This document shows positions 23,227 through 32,033 of a stretch of DNA of 64,000 nucleotides, one piece after another. Each line of letters begins with the position of its first letter. Position 1 is the stretch's first letter. Location of the stretch: assembly GCA_035691065.1 (NCBI GenBank), contig DASSJT010000087.1, positions 62,001 through 126,000 of the forward strand, in the 5' to 3' direction. Under the pieces are notes generated by a model that was given only the letters and a program-made list of their open reading frames with translations, did not search any database and was not told where the DNA came from. Both the position numbers and the translations under genes were made by a program. This DNA is from DASSJT01 sp035691065 (GTDB lineage Bacteria; Actinomycetota; Actinomycetes; Actinomycetales; Dermatophilaceae).

Positions 23227-25823
23227 TAACTTGGGGCTGGCACGCTCCTGCTTTGGCGATGCGCGAGGGCGGCCGCCTGGACCCGGCTGGTGACGCCGAG
23301 CTTGGCCAGGACGGCCGAGATGTGGTGGTCGACCGTCTTGGGCGACAGGGTCAGGCGGGCCGCGATCTCCGTGTTGGACAGTCCCTCGGCGATGAGTGCG
23401 AGGACGTCGGCCTGGCGCGGTGTGAGCCCGGCGGCGTGGTCGGCGGTGGCCCTGCGGGGGCCGCGTGGGACGCGCGAGAAGCCTCTTGCGCGCAGGTCGG
23501 CCCGCAGGAACTCGGCCGCCCTGGTTGCACGGACGCCGTCGAGGATCCGCAGGGCTCGTGACGCCGCCTCGAGGTCCCCTGCTGCCAGCGCCTCGGCCTG
23601 GAAGTAGACGTCGCCGCGGTCGGCCCAGTCCGCCGCCGCGGCCGCCCATTCGCCACGCATCATGAGCCGGAGTGGGGGTCCTGCGGGCTCGGCGACGTGC
23701 TCGCTGCCGCCGGCTCGCCAGTAGCGGTAGGCCAGGCGCCCGACGACCATCGACTGTTGGGGGAGGTGGGCGGCCAGGTCGAGGCCGCGCCGGGCTTCTT
23801 CGCGGGCGCGCTCGGCGTCGCCGGACCACAGGTAGTACTCGGACCGGCCCTCGAGGACGGGGATGAGCGACTGGAGGTCGCCCACGCGCTCGGCCTCTCG
23901 GAGTGCCGCCTCGAGCGTGGTGAGCGCCTCCGGCTCCCCCCGGGCCGACTGGATCCGACCCAGGACGAGCAGCGGCATGACTGCGTTGACGCCGAACCGC
24001 GAGGGTCGAGCCAGGGCGGCCTCGGCGTCCGCGAGCGCGCGGTCCCACTCGCACCGCTGCAGGTTCAGCCGGGCGCGGCTGCCCAGGGCCCACTGCGCCA
24101 GCCCGTCGAGTCCCTGCGCTTCGGCGTAGTCCACGGCCCGGTCGGCGTGGGGGACCGCTGCCGCGCAGAGGCCCAGGTCGTCGGCGAGCACGGCCGCCAG
24201 GTTGGCCAGGGCCCGCGCCGCCTGTTCGATCAGCCCATGGGACATGGCCAGCTCGGCGGCAGCCTCCAGGGCCGGCTGCGCGCCAACCCCGTCATGGACC
24301 ATCCGGGCGGTGCTCATGTTGACCGCGGCGTGGACCGAGGTCGCGACGTCCCCGAGCCGGTCGGCCAGGTCTCGTGCCCGCTCGCCCCATGAGATGGCCT
24401 CGTCGAAGCGCCAGGCGAGCAGGTGGAGCTGCGAGGTGTTGCTGTAGGCCATGGCGAGACGGGCGTCCGCCGGACGGCTCGCCAGCACGGCCACCGCGCG
24501 GTCGCACGCGTCGCGGGCCTCGGCCGGCCGGCCGCTCCACCAGGCCAGACGGGACACCTGGCGGAGGTTGTCGCTGATCCGCTCGACCTCGCCCAGCTCC
24601 TCCCGGACCGCAAGGGCGGCCTTCTGGATGCTGAGCGCCTCCTGGTGCATCCCGGCCAGGTGGGCTTCCGAGGCGTAGTCCTCGAGCAGGGCCGCCCGAT
24701 CGGGTGCTGGCAGCGGCGAAGCGTGCTCGGCCGCCGCACGGTAGTGCGCCGCGGCCTCCCGGTGGGCTCCCTGACGGGCTGCCGCCGCCGCCGCGACGTG
24801 GGCGTAGCGCAGCACCGCCGCCGAGTCGCCGGCTTGGCGGGCGTGGTGGACCAGGCGCCCGGCGTCGACGCCCGACAGGCTCTCCAGGAGCCGCAGGACC
24901 CTCCGGTTCAGGGCGGCCTTCCTGGCCGGGGGCAAGGAGTCTTCCACCGCGCAGCGCAGCAGCTCGTGGCGGTAGGCGACCCCACCGTCGGCCGCGGGGA
25001 CCAGGACTGCGGCCTCGACGAGGAGGTCCACGAGCTCCGCCTCGCCGGACACCATTGCCGCCTCGGCCCTGGTCGGCATGACTGATACCAGGTGGGCCAG
25101 GTCGCGAGCAGGCTCCGGAAGCGTGCGAAGCCGGTCGAGGATGAGGTCCTGCACGGCGTCAGGGACGCCGTCGGTGTCGCTCTTCAGCATTTCGGTCACG
25201 AGCAGGGGATTGCCGCCCGCGTGCCGGTAGACATGGTCGCCGTCACGCCCGGCCAGGCGCGCCTGCTCGGCGACACAACCCTCGGACAGGGGAGCGAGTG
25301 ACAGGCGCTCGACGCGGGCGCTGGGAAGCGAGGCCAAGGCCCTGCGCAGGGGGTGGTGGGCGCCGACCTCGTCGTCCCGATAGGTGACCACCAGCATCGC
25401 CGCGAACCGCTCGATGCGCCTACCGGCGAAGACCAGCCAGTCGAGCGTGGCCTCGTCCGCCCAGTGGGCGTCCTCGACCACGACGACCGGGCGGGGACGC
25501 TGGCTCGGTCCGGACAGCTCGCTGAGGAAGGCGCAATAGACCTCCTCCTGCGCGGCGCCCATGGTGAGCAGGGCTGAGAGCCCGCCGCCGGTGTGCCGGG
25601 CGATGTCGTGAAGCGGTCCCAGGACGCGCGGCGTGGCGAGCCGGTCGCACTGGCCCCACATCACCCGTGCGCGTGCTCCGCAACGGCGCGCAAACTCCGC
25701 CACGAGGGCGGACTTGCCCAGGCCGGCCTCGCCTGAGACGACGGCGATGCGACCGCCCTTGGCGCTTTCGCGGAGCAGGTCGTCGAGCGCCTCCAGCCCA
25801 GCGGAGCGCTCCCACAGCTCCAT
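23226..25823 (-). CDS. LuxR-family ATP-binding regulator (LAL type)
   Basis: The 865-residue regulator has an N-terminal AAA/STAND ATPase domain: Walker A in VVSGEAGLGKSALV near residue 30 and Walker B in PVVVVEDAHWAD near 112. A long helical, TPR-like middle follows (about 330-770). The LuxR helix-turn-helix is at the C-terminus (LTPRQADVLALIAEGLSNTEIAARLTLSPKTVDHHISAVLAKLGV). Such large activators sense a ligand or partner protein and switch on neighbouring genes. The FAD monooxygenase and OsmC genes on the same strand immediately downstream are the likely targets. Confidence 0.92.
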   Translation of the reverse strand: MELWERSAGLEALDDLLRESAKGGRIAVVSGEAGLGKSALVAEFARRCGARARVMWGQCDRLATPRVLGPLHDIARHTGGGLSALLTMGAAQEEVYCAFLSELSGPSQRPRPVVVVEDAHWADEATLDWLVFAGRRIERFAAMLVVTYRDDEVGAHHPLRRALASLPSARVERLSLAPLSEGCVAEQARLAGRDGDHVYRHAGGNPLLVTEMLKSDTDGVPDAVQDLILDRLRTLPEPARDLAHLVSVMPTRAEAAMVSGEAELVDLLVEAAVLVPAADGGVAYRHELLRCAVEDSLPPARKAALNRRVLRLLESLSGVDAGRLVHHARQAGDSAAVLRYAHVAAAAAARQGAHREAAAHYRAAAEHASPLPAPDRAALLEDYASEAHLAGMHQEALSIQKAALAVREELGEVERISDNLRQVSRLAWWSGRPAEARDACDRAVAVLASRPADARLAMAYSNTSQLHLLAWRFDEAISWGERARDLADRLGDVATSVHAAVNMSTARMVHDGVGAQPALEAAAELAMSHGLIEQAARALANLAAVLADDLGLCAAAVPHADRAVDYAEAQGLDGLAQWALGSRARLNLQRCEWDRALADAEAALARPSRFGVNAVMPLLVLGRIQSARGEPEALTTLEAALREAERVGDLQSLIPVLEGRSEYYLWSGDAERAREEARRGLDLAAHLPQQSMVVGRLAYRYWRAGGSEHVAEPAGPPLRLMMRGEWAAAAADWADRGDVYFQAEALAAGDLEAASRALRILDGVRATRAAEFLRADLRARGFSRVPRGPRRATADHAAGLTPRQADVLALIAEGLSNTEIAARLTLSPKTVDHHISAVLAKLGVTSRVQAAALAHRQSRSVPAPS

Positions 25824-25890
25824 GCACCGATGGTAAGGGGGCTGGGCAGTCGTTGCGATGCCGCAGCGCGAGCGCCGGGAGCGGGTCCAC

Positions 25891-26661
25891 TCAGAAGAGC
25901 GTGTAGCCCCCGTCCACGACCACCACCGAGCCCGTCATGAAGCTCGACGCGTCCGACGCGAGGAACAGGACCGTGGGGGCGATCTCCTCGGGCACGGCAT
26001 ACCTCTGCATGGGCGCGTCGTCGATCCACCGGGCCTTGAACTGCGGCTCGTCGACGGGTGCCATGTCGGTCTTGACGTAGCCCGGTGCCACGGCGTTGAC
26101 CCTGATTCCGAGCGGCGCCCATTCTGCCGCAAGGGATTTGGTGAGCTGGTGGACGGCGGCCTTCGAGGCGTTGTATGCCGGCTGCCACTGCGGGCGGTTG
26201 ACGATCTGTGCCGAGATGGAGCCGATGTTGACGATCGTGCCGCCGCCGTGCCCGGCAAAGTGCCGGCCAGCGGTCTGGCTCATCAGCCACAGCCCGGTCA
26301 CGTTGGTGTCGAAGACCTCGCGCCACTCCTCGTCGGGAACCTCCAGCGCCGGGCGGTGGAAGCAGGCACCGGCGTTGTTGACGAGGATGTCGAGCCGCCC
26401 GGTGGCCTCGAGCGCCGTCGCGACGGCCGCCTCGGCCGACGCGCGGTCGGAGACGTCGAGGCCCACGCCCACGACGGTCCGGCCGGTCTCCTCGCCCAGC
26501 CGTGCGGCGGCCTCCACCGAGGCCCGCTCGTCGCGGGCACCGAGCACGAGGTCGGCGCCCGCCTCGGCAAGGCCCCGGGCGAAGGCAAGACCCAGGCCCC
26601 GGTAGCCGCCGGTGACGATGGCGGTGCGGCCCTGCAGGGAGAAGGTGTCGAGGATGCTCAT
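25891..26661 (-). CDS. SDR-family oxidoreductase
   Basis: The 256-residue classical short-chain dehydrogenase has the cofactor loop TGGYRGLGLA near residue 17, NNAGA near 95, the catalytic Ser in NIGSISAQI near 145 and Tyr-x3-Lys in YNASKAAV near 160. The closing FMTGSVVVVDGGYTLF is typical. It probably interconverts a polyol and a keto-sugar, since its start overlaps the stop of a sorbitol-type dehydrogenase gene (ATGA). It is similar in type to gluconate 5-dehydrogenases. Confidence 0.9.
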   Translation of the reverse strand: MSILDTFSLQGRTAIVTGGYRGLGLAFARGLAEAGADLVLGARDERASVEAAARLGEETGRTVVGVGLDVSDRASAEAAVATALEATGRLDILVNNAGACFHRPALEVPDEEWREVFDTNVTGLWLMSQTAGRHFAGHGGGTIVNIGSISAQIVNRPQWQPAYNASKAAVHQLTKSLAAEWAPLGIRVNAVAPGYVKTDMAPVDEPQFKARWIDDAPMQRYAVPEEIAPTVLFLASDASSFMTGSVVVVDGGYTLF

Positions 26662-27701
26662 GCCCGCGACACCACCACGACCGACTTCATGCTCAGCGGG
26701 TCGGAGTCGCTCGTGAGCGCGGCCTCGGTGTCCTCGAGCTCGAACTCCGCGGTGACCAGCCCGTCGAGGTTGATGCCGGGCTGCATCGCTGCCGCCATGG
26801 CCTTCGGCCACGTGTCGACATACCGGAACACGCCGGTGAGGATGAGCTCCTTGTTCATCAGGTGCTGCACGGGAATCGCCATCTGCTCGGCCCCCAGCCC
26901 TACCAGCACCGCGACCCCGCCGCCGCGCAGCGCCTCCAGGCCGGACACGACCGCCGGGGTGGCCCCCGAGCACTCGATGAAGGCATCCGCCGCAAGGGCT
27001 CTGACGTCGAAGTCGGGGTCGCGGGGGTCGTGGGCCGAGGTGGCGCCGAAGCCGAGGATGCGACCCCGGCGAGACTCCACGAGGTCGGTCACGACCACCT
27101 CGCTGGCGCCGAACGACCGGGCCGCCAGCGACGCCAGCGCGCCGATCGGGCCGGCGCCGGTCACGAAGACCCGGAAGCCCGGCTCGACCCGCGCCTTGGT
27201 GCAGGCCCAGATGCCGACCGAGAACGGTTCCAGCAGCGCGGCCGCGTGGTCGGACAGCGCATCGGGCACGGGATGGGCGAAGTCCGCGGGCGCGACGACG
27301 TAGTCGCAGAACGCCCCGTCGATCGGCGGGGTCGCGTAGAACTCCATCCGCTCGCAGAGGTTGTACCGACCGGTCTTGCAGTGCCGGCACCTGCGGCAGG
27401 GCCGCTGTGGCTCGATGGCCACGCGCTGCCCCACCCGGTCCGGTGACACCTCGGATCCGACGTCGACGATGACGCCGGACACCTCGTGACCCAGCACGAT
27501 CGGCCGGTCGACGACGAAGTCACCGATCCGGCCCTCCATGTAGTAGTGGACATCGGAGCCGCAGACCCCGACGGAGCGGACATGGATGAGCACCTCGTCG
27601 GGTGCGGGGCGCGGCACGGGGCGCTCCTGCATCTCGATCTTCTGCTTCTCCAGCAGGACGCTGGCGCGCATGATGGACGGGATGGTTGCACTGGCAGACA
27701 T
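26658..27701 (-). CDS. Zinc-dependent sorbitol/L-idonate-type dehydrogenase
   Basis: The 347-residue medium-chain dehydrogenase has the catalytic zinc site (VCGSDVHYY with Cys near 44, GHEVSG with His near 69) and the structural zinc loop CRRCRHCKTGRYNLC near residue 105. The NAD fold is VFVTGAGPIGALASLAARSFGASEVVVTDL near 175. The YYMEGRIGDF segment is characteristic of sorbitol, xylitol and idonate dehydrogenases. The start at 27701 follows AAAGAGG. It is operonic with the SDR gene and divergent from an FAD oxidase gene. The two probably form a polyol oxidation route. Confidence 0.9.
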   Translation of the reverse strand: MSASATIPSIMRASVLLEKQKIEMQERPVPRPAPDEVLIHVRSVGVCGSDVHYYMEGRIGDFVVDRPIVLGHEVSGVIVDVGSEVSPDRVGQRVAIEPQRPCRRCRHCKTGRYNLCERMEFYATPPIDGAFCDYVVAPADFAHPVPDALSDHAAALLEPFSVGIWACTKARVEPGFRVFVTGAGPIGALASLAARSFGASEVVVTDLVESRRGRILGFGATSAHDPRDPDFDVRALAADAFIECSGATPAVVSGLEALRGGGVAVLVGLGAEQMAIPVQHLMNKELILTGVFRYVDTWPKAMAAAMQPGINLDGLVTAEFELEDTEAALTSDSDPLSMKSVVVVSRA

Positions 27702-27931
27702 CGAACGGCCTCTTTCGCAGGTCGACGGGACGATGGCGTATGCCGGGTGCCTGGGTGCACGCCGCGGCCATGGGTGGACCCTGGGCTCAGGACGACCGTA
27801 CCGACCCTCGAGCCGTCGGCACAGTCGGGCGCTGCTCGGTTCCACCCGTTGGACGGGCCGTCGTGCGCAACTGCCAGACTTCGGGCCCGAGCCGGCGATG
27901 CGTGCCGGAGCACGCGGTGACGGAGGCAGGG

Positions 27932-29302
27932 ATGGGCCACGGAGACCTGGACAGCACCTGGCGAGATGCCCGGCGGGAGCCGTTCTGGCTCGACACCCCG
28001 GAGCGACCTGACTCCCGGCCGAGCCTTCGCGGGCAGCGGCGCACGCAGCTCGCCGTGGTTGGCGGCGGGTTCACCGGTCTGTGGACCGCCCTGCTCGCCA
28101 AGGAGCGCGACCCCGGCCGTGACGTCGTCCTCGTGGAGGCAGACCGCATCGGCTGGGCGGCGTCGGGCCGCAACGGGGGCTTCTGCTCCGCGAGCCTGAC
28201 CCACGGCGAGGCCAACGGTCGCGCCCGCTTCCCGCGGGAGTACGACCGGCTCGAGGAGCTGGGGCTGGAGAACCTCGATGAGATCGAGGTGGCCATCGCC
28301 AAGTACGAGATCGACTGCGGCTTCGAGCGGACCGGCTCGCTCGACGTGGCCACGACACCCCACCAGCTGCGTGACCTCGCCGGCCGGCCCGGCTTCCTCG
28401 ACCAGGCGGCGGTTCGCGCGGAGGTGAGCTCACCGGCATACCTTGGTGGTGTCTGGGACCGGACGGGCAACGCCATGGTGGACCCGGCCAGACTTGCGTG
28501 GGGTCTCGCTGCGGCCGCGGAACGGGCGGGCGTCGAGGTCGTGGAGGGAACCACGGTGCAGGCGTTGCGGGGCGAAGGCGACACCGTGGTGCTGGCCGCC
28601 GACGGCGGGACGATCCGGGCCGACCGGGTCGCGCTCGGCACCAACGCCTTCCCCCCACTGCTGCGGCGAGTCCGCCGGCACATCGTCCCCGTCTATGACT
28701 ACGTGCTGGTCAGCCAGCCGCTCAGCGACGAGCAGCTCGATGCGGTCGGCTGGCGGAACCGCCAGGGGGTCAGCGACTCCGGCAACCAGTTCCACTACTA
28801 CCGGCTGACGGCGGACAACCGGGTCCTCTGGGGCGGCTACGACGCGATCTACCACTTCGGCCGGCGGGTGCGCCCGGAGTACGACCAGCGTGATGCGACG
28901 TTCCGCCTGCTGGCGGGTCACTTCTTCGAGACGTTCCCGCAGCTCGAGGGTCTGCACTTCACGCACCGCTGGGGTGGGGCGATCGACACCTGCACCAGGT
29001 TCTTCGCGTTCTACGGCACGGCGCTGCGCGGCCGGGTCGCCTACGCCCTCGGCCACACCGGGCTCGGCGTCGGGGCCGCGCGCTTCTCCGGCAACGTCAT
29101 GCTGGACCTGTTGTCCGGCCGGCCGACCGAGCGCACGCGGCTCGACATGGTGCGGCAGCGCCCGCTGCCCTTCCCGCCGGAGCCGCTCGCCTACCTCGGC
29201 ATCCAGGCCACGCGGTGGTCGCTGGCGCAGGCCGACCGCACGGGGCGGCGAAACCTCTGGCTGCGGAGCCTTGACCGGATGGGCCTGGGCTTCGACTCCT
29301 GA
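27932..29302 (+). CDS. FAD-dependent oxidoreductase, DAO family (PuuB-like)
   Basis: The 456-residue flavoprotein has QLAVVGGGFTGLWTALLAKERDPGRDVVLVEADRIGWAASGRNGGF near residue 35, the dinucleotide fold plus the SGRNGG loop of gamma-glutamylputrescine oxidase and amino-acid oxidases. GHTGLGVGAARFSGNVMLDLLSG near 370 closes the FAD site. It should oxidise an amine or amino acid with release of hydrogen peroxide or transfer to an acceptor; the substrate is unknown. GGAGG lies 5 nt before the ATG. The 230-bp gap to the divergent dehydrogenase gene holds no other gene. Confidence 0.88.
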   Translation: MGHGDLDSTWRDARREPFWLDTPERPDSRPSLRGQRRTQLAVVGGGFTGLWTALLAKERDPGRDVVLVEADRIGWAASGRNGGFCSASLTHGEANGRARFPREYDRLEELGLENLDEIEVAIAKYEIDCGFERTGSLDVATTPHQLRDLAGRPGFLDQAAVRAEVSSPAYLGGVWDRTGNAMVDPARLAWGLAAAAERAGVEVVEGTTVQALRGEGDTVVLAADGGTIRADRVALGTNAFPPLLRRVRRHIVPVYDYVLVSQPLSDEQLDAVGWRNRQGVSDSGNQFHYYRLTADNRVLWGGYDAIYHFGRRVRPEYDQRDATFRLLAGHFFETFPQLEGLHFTHRWGGAIDTCTRFFAFYGTALRGRVAYALGHTGLGVGAARFSGNVMLDLLSGRPTERTRLDMVRQRPLPFPPEPLAYLGIQATRWSLAQADRTGRRNLWLRSLDRMGLGFDS

Positions 29303-29385
29303 GCCACGCCATCCGCCGGACCCGGCGCTACGCCGCTCGCCGGACCGGCGCCCTGCGAGCCGGTCTGGTCCGCAAGGATGACGCC

Positions 29386-30699
29386 GTGAGCGATGTCCAC
29401 CCGAGCGGCGACACCACCCGCCCGAGCCTCCACTTGACGGCTGACTCCGGCTGGATCAACGACCCCCTTGGCCTCACCTACCGCGACGGCCAGTACCACC
29501 TCTTCTTCCAGTACGTACCGGACCAGGTCGAGTGGCGCCCCGACTGCCACTGGGGACATGCGACCAGCGATGACCTCCTGCACTGGACCGAGCACGAGGT
29601 CGCGCTGGCCCCGGGCGAGGGCGACGACGGCTGCTGGTCGGGCAGCATCGTCACCCCGTCTGAGGGCGAGCCTGCGCTGTTCTACACCACGGTGAGTCTC
29701 GACGACGCGCAGATCGGCCGGGTTCGCGTCGCCCACCCACGCGCCGCCGACTGGAACGCCTGGGCAAAGGGGGAGGTCCTCGCTGCCCTGCCGGAGGGCG
29801 TCGACGCGGTCGCCTACCGGGACCCGTTCGTGTTCCACGATGGCGACCGGTGGCGCATGCTCATGGGCGCCGGGCTGGCCGACGGCACCGCGACCGCGCT
29901 CGTGCACTCGTCCCGCGACCTGCGGACCTGGACCTTCGACGGGGAGCTGGCCGGCCGGCATACCGGCGAGTCCGATCCCCTGTGGACGGGAAGGGTGTGG
30001 GAGTGCCCGCAGCTGTTCCCCATGGGGGACAAGTGGGTGCTCACCGTGTCGGTCTGGGAGCCCCTTGTCCTGCACTATGAGGCGTATGCCGTCGGGTCCT
30101 ATGCCGACGGACGGTTCACCCCCGAGCACTGGGGCCGCCTGACCTATGGGCCGTCCTACTATGCCGGCTCGACCTTCACCGATGCCGAGGGGCGGCGGGG
30201 CCTGATCTACTGGCTGCGCGGCGTGGCCGACGAGGGTAGGCGCTGGACGGGCGCGAACAGCATCCCGCACCTGCTGACCCGAGCCGGCGGAGTCGTCGCC
30301 GCCGAGCCGCACCCGAACCTCGTGGCACTGCGGGAGCCCGGCATGGACCTGCTGGCCGGAGATGCCGTGGCAATCGCCGCCACTGCCGACATCGACTGGC
30401 AGGTGCGCCCGGGGTCGGGCGGGGCCGGCCTGGTCATCGCGGCCGAGTCGGGTGAGGAGGTGCTCAGCCTTCGGGAAGCCGGCGGGAGCCTGCAGGCCTG
30501 CACCCCAGACGGCGAGTGGGCGATGCCGCTCGACGGGGGGTCGGTGCGGGTCGTCCTCGACGGACCCGTGGCCGAGGTGTTCGCCTCGTCGGGCTGCATG
30601 GCGCTGCCACTCCGGTCTGCCGGAGGCCTGGTGGTGACGGTCACCTCGGGGAGCCATGCCACGGCATATGGCCTGAAGGCGCCGGTCACCGCCGGCTGA
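29386..30699 (+). CDS. Glycoside hydrolase family 32 (beta-fructosidase)
   Basis: The 437-residue protein has all three GH32 signatures: nucleophile Asp26 in GWINDPLG, the transition-state stabiliser Asp146 in YRDPF and the acid/base Glu206 in WECPQLF. The five-bladed propeller is followed by a short beta-sandwich (about residue 330 on). It hydrolyses terminal beta-fructosides such as sucrose, inulin or levan oligomers. There is no signal peptide, so it acts in the cytoplasm, possibly on imported sucrose. It starts with GTG; no sugar transporter lies nearby. Confidence 0.93.
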   Translation: MSDVHPSGDTTRPSLHLTADSGWINDPLGLTYRDGQYHLFFQYVPDQVEWRPDCHWGHATSDDLLHWTEHEVALAPGEGDDGCWSGSIVTPSEGEPALFYTTVSLDDAQIGRVRVAHPRAADWNAWAKGEVLAALPEGVDAVAYRDPFVFHDGDRWRMLMGAGLADGTATALVHSSRDLRTWTFDGELAGRHTGESDPLWTGRVWECPQLFPMGDKWVLTVSVWEPLVLHYEAYAVGSYADGRFTPEHWGRLTYGPSYYAGSTFTDAEGRRGLIYWLRGVADEGRRWTGANSIPHLLTRAGGVVAAEPHPNLVALREPGMDLLAGDAVAIAATADIDWQVRPGSGGAGLVIAAESGEEVLSLREAGGSLQACTPDGEWAMPLDGGSVRVVLDGPVAEVFASSGCMALPLRSAGGLVVTVTSGSHATAYGLKAPVTAG

Positions 30700-30789
30700 G
30701 CGCCAGGGGACCGACGTCCACCCGTGGCGACAGCCCGGCTGTTAGCGTCGGCTGCCGGCAGGTTGCCCGCCACGACAAAGGGACGAAAC

Positions 30790-31836
30790 ATGAAGGCGCT
30801 GCAGTACGTCGAGGTTGGCCAACCGCCTCGCGTCATGGAGGTCGAGAAGCCCGAGGCTGGCCCGGGCCAGGTCGTGCTCCAGGTGACCGCCGCAGGCGCC
30901 TGCCACTCCGACGAGTTCGTGATGAGCCTGCCGAAGGAGCAGTACATCACCGGCTTCGGCTACCCACTCCCGATGACGCTTGGCCACGAGGGCGTGGGCA
31001 TCGTCCACGAGGTGGGTGACGGTGTCGCCTCCGCCCAGGTCGGCGACTCGGTTGCTGTCTACGGCCCGTGGGGCTGCGGCGTCTGCCCCGCTTGCGCGAC
31101 GGGTGCCGAGAACTACTGCCGCGTGGCTGCCGAGCGCGCCATCCAGGCCCCGGGGCTCGGCCGCCCCGGCGCCATGGCCGAGTACATGCTCGTCGACGAC
31201 CCGCGCCACCTGGTGCCGCTGGGCGACCTCGACCCGGTCGCCAACGTCGCGCTCACCGATGCGGGCCTGACGCCGTACCACGCGATCAAGCCGAGCCTTC
31301 CAGCCCTGGTGCCGGGGTCGGTGGCCGTCGTCATCGGCGCCGGCGGACTTGGCCACATCGCCATCCAGATCCTGCGGGCCATGTCCCCCGCCACGGTGGT
31401 CGCACTCGACGTCTCCGACGAGAAGCTCGCCCTGGCCCGGGATGTGGGTGCCCACCACACGTTCCACTCCGACGACTCGGCGGTGTCGCAGGTGCGGGGC
31501 CTCAACGGACAGCGCGGTGCGACAGCAGTATTCGACTTCGTCGGCATCGAGCCGACGACCGCGCTCGCGGCGAAGCTGACGCACTACGACTCGGAGATCG
31601 TGGTCGTCGGCGTGGGTGCGGGTGCGGTGCCGGTCGGCATCTTCACGCTGCCGTACGAGACCAAGGTGCGGGCACCCTACTGGGGCACCCGGAGCGAGCT
31701 GTTCGAGGTGCTGGACCTCGCCCGCAGCGGCCACATCCACGTCGAGACCGAGCGGTTCTCGCTCGACGACGCGCCCGAGGCGTATGCCCGGCTGCATGCC
31801 GGGACCCTGCGCGGCCGGGCGGTGGTGGTTCCCTGA
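30790..31836 (+). CDS. Zinc-type NAD(P)-dependent alcohol dehydrogenase
   Basis: The 348-residue medium-chain dehydrogenase has catalytic zinc ligands in ACHSDEF (Cys near 38) and GHEGVG (His near 62). The structural zinc loop is CGVCPACATGAENYC near 95. The Rossmann fold is VAVVIGAGGLGHIAIQILRAMSPATVVALDVSD near 180. It resembles enzymes annotated as alcohol dehydrogenases acting on primary or aryl alcohols. The start at 30790 matches the family start MKALQYVEVG. It stands 90 bp after the GH32 gene, so co-transcription is possible. Confidence 0.88.
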   Translation: MKALQYVEVGQPPRVMEVEKPEAGPGQVVLQVTAAGACHSDEFVMSLPKEQYITGFGYPLPMTLGHEGVGIVHEVGDGVASAQVGDSVAVYGPWGCGVCPACATGAENYCRVAAERAIQAPGLGRPGAMAEYMLVDDPRHLVPLGDLDPVANVALTDAGLTPYHAIKPSLPALVPGSVAVVIGAGGLGHIAIQILRAMSPATVVALDVSDEKLALARDVGAHHTFHSDDSAVSQVRGLNGQRGATAVFDFVGIEPTTALAAKLTHYDSEIVVVGVGAGAVPVGIFTLPYETKVRAPYWGTRSELFEVLDLARSGHIHVETERFSLDDAPEAYARLHAGTLRGRAVVVP

Positions 31837-31842
31837 GCTCTC

Positions 31843-31907
31843 GTGTGCGTGTGCCGTGTGCGTATCGCCGTGCGCATCCCCGTGCGTGTGCCTGGGCGTA
31901 TGCCGTG
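31843..31907 (+). repeat. Degenerate 12-bp repeat downstream of the alcohol dehydrogenase gene
   Basis: The stretch is a run of gtgcgt/gccgtgcgcat-like units of about 12 bp (roughly five copies) starting a few bases after the dehydrogenase stop. It is another 3'-end repeat of the type seen after several genes here. Confidence 0.55.
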
Positions 31908-32033
31908 AGCCCGGCGCGCGCTGCAGGCCACACGACCCCGTGAGCGAGTGGGCTGCCTGCGGGTCTCGTGGTGGCACAATCCCCGCGGAAGCACAGCGCA
32001 GGTCGTAGCGGCGGCGGAGGGGCAGACAGGGTG

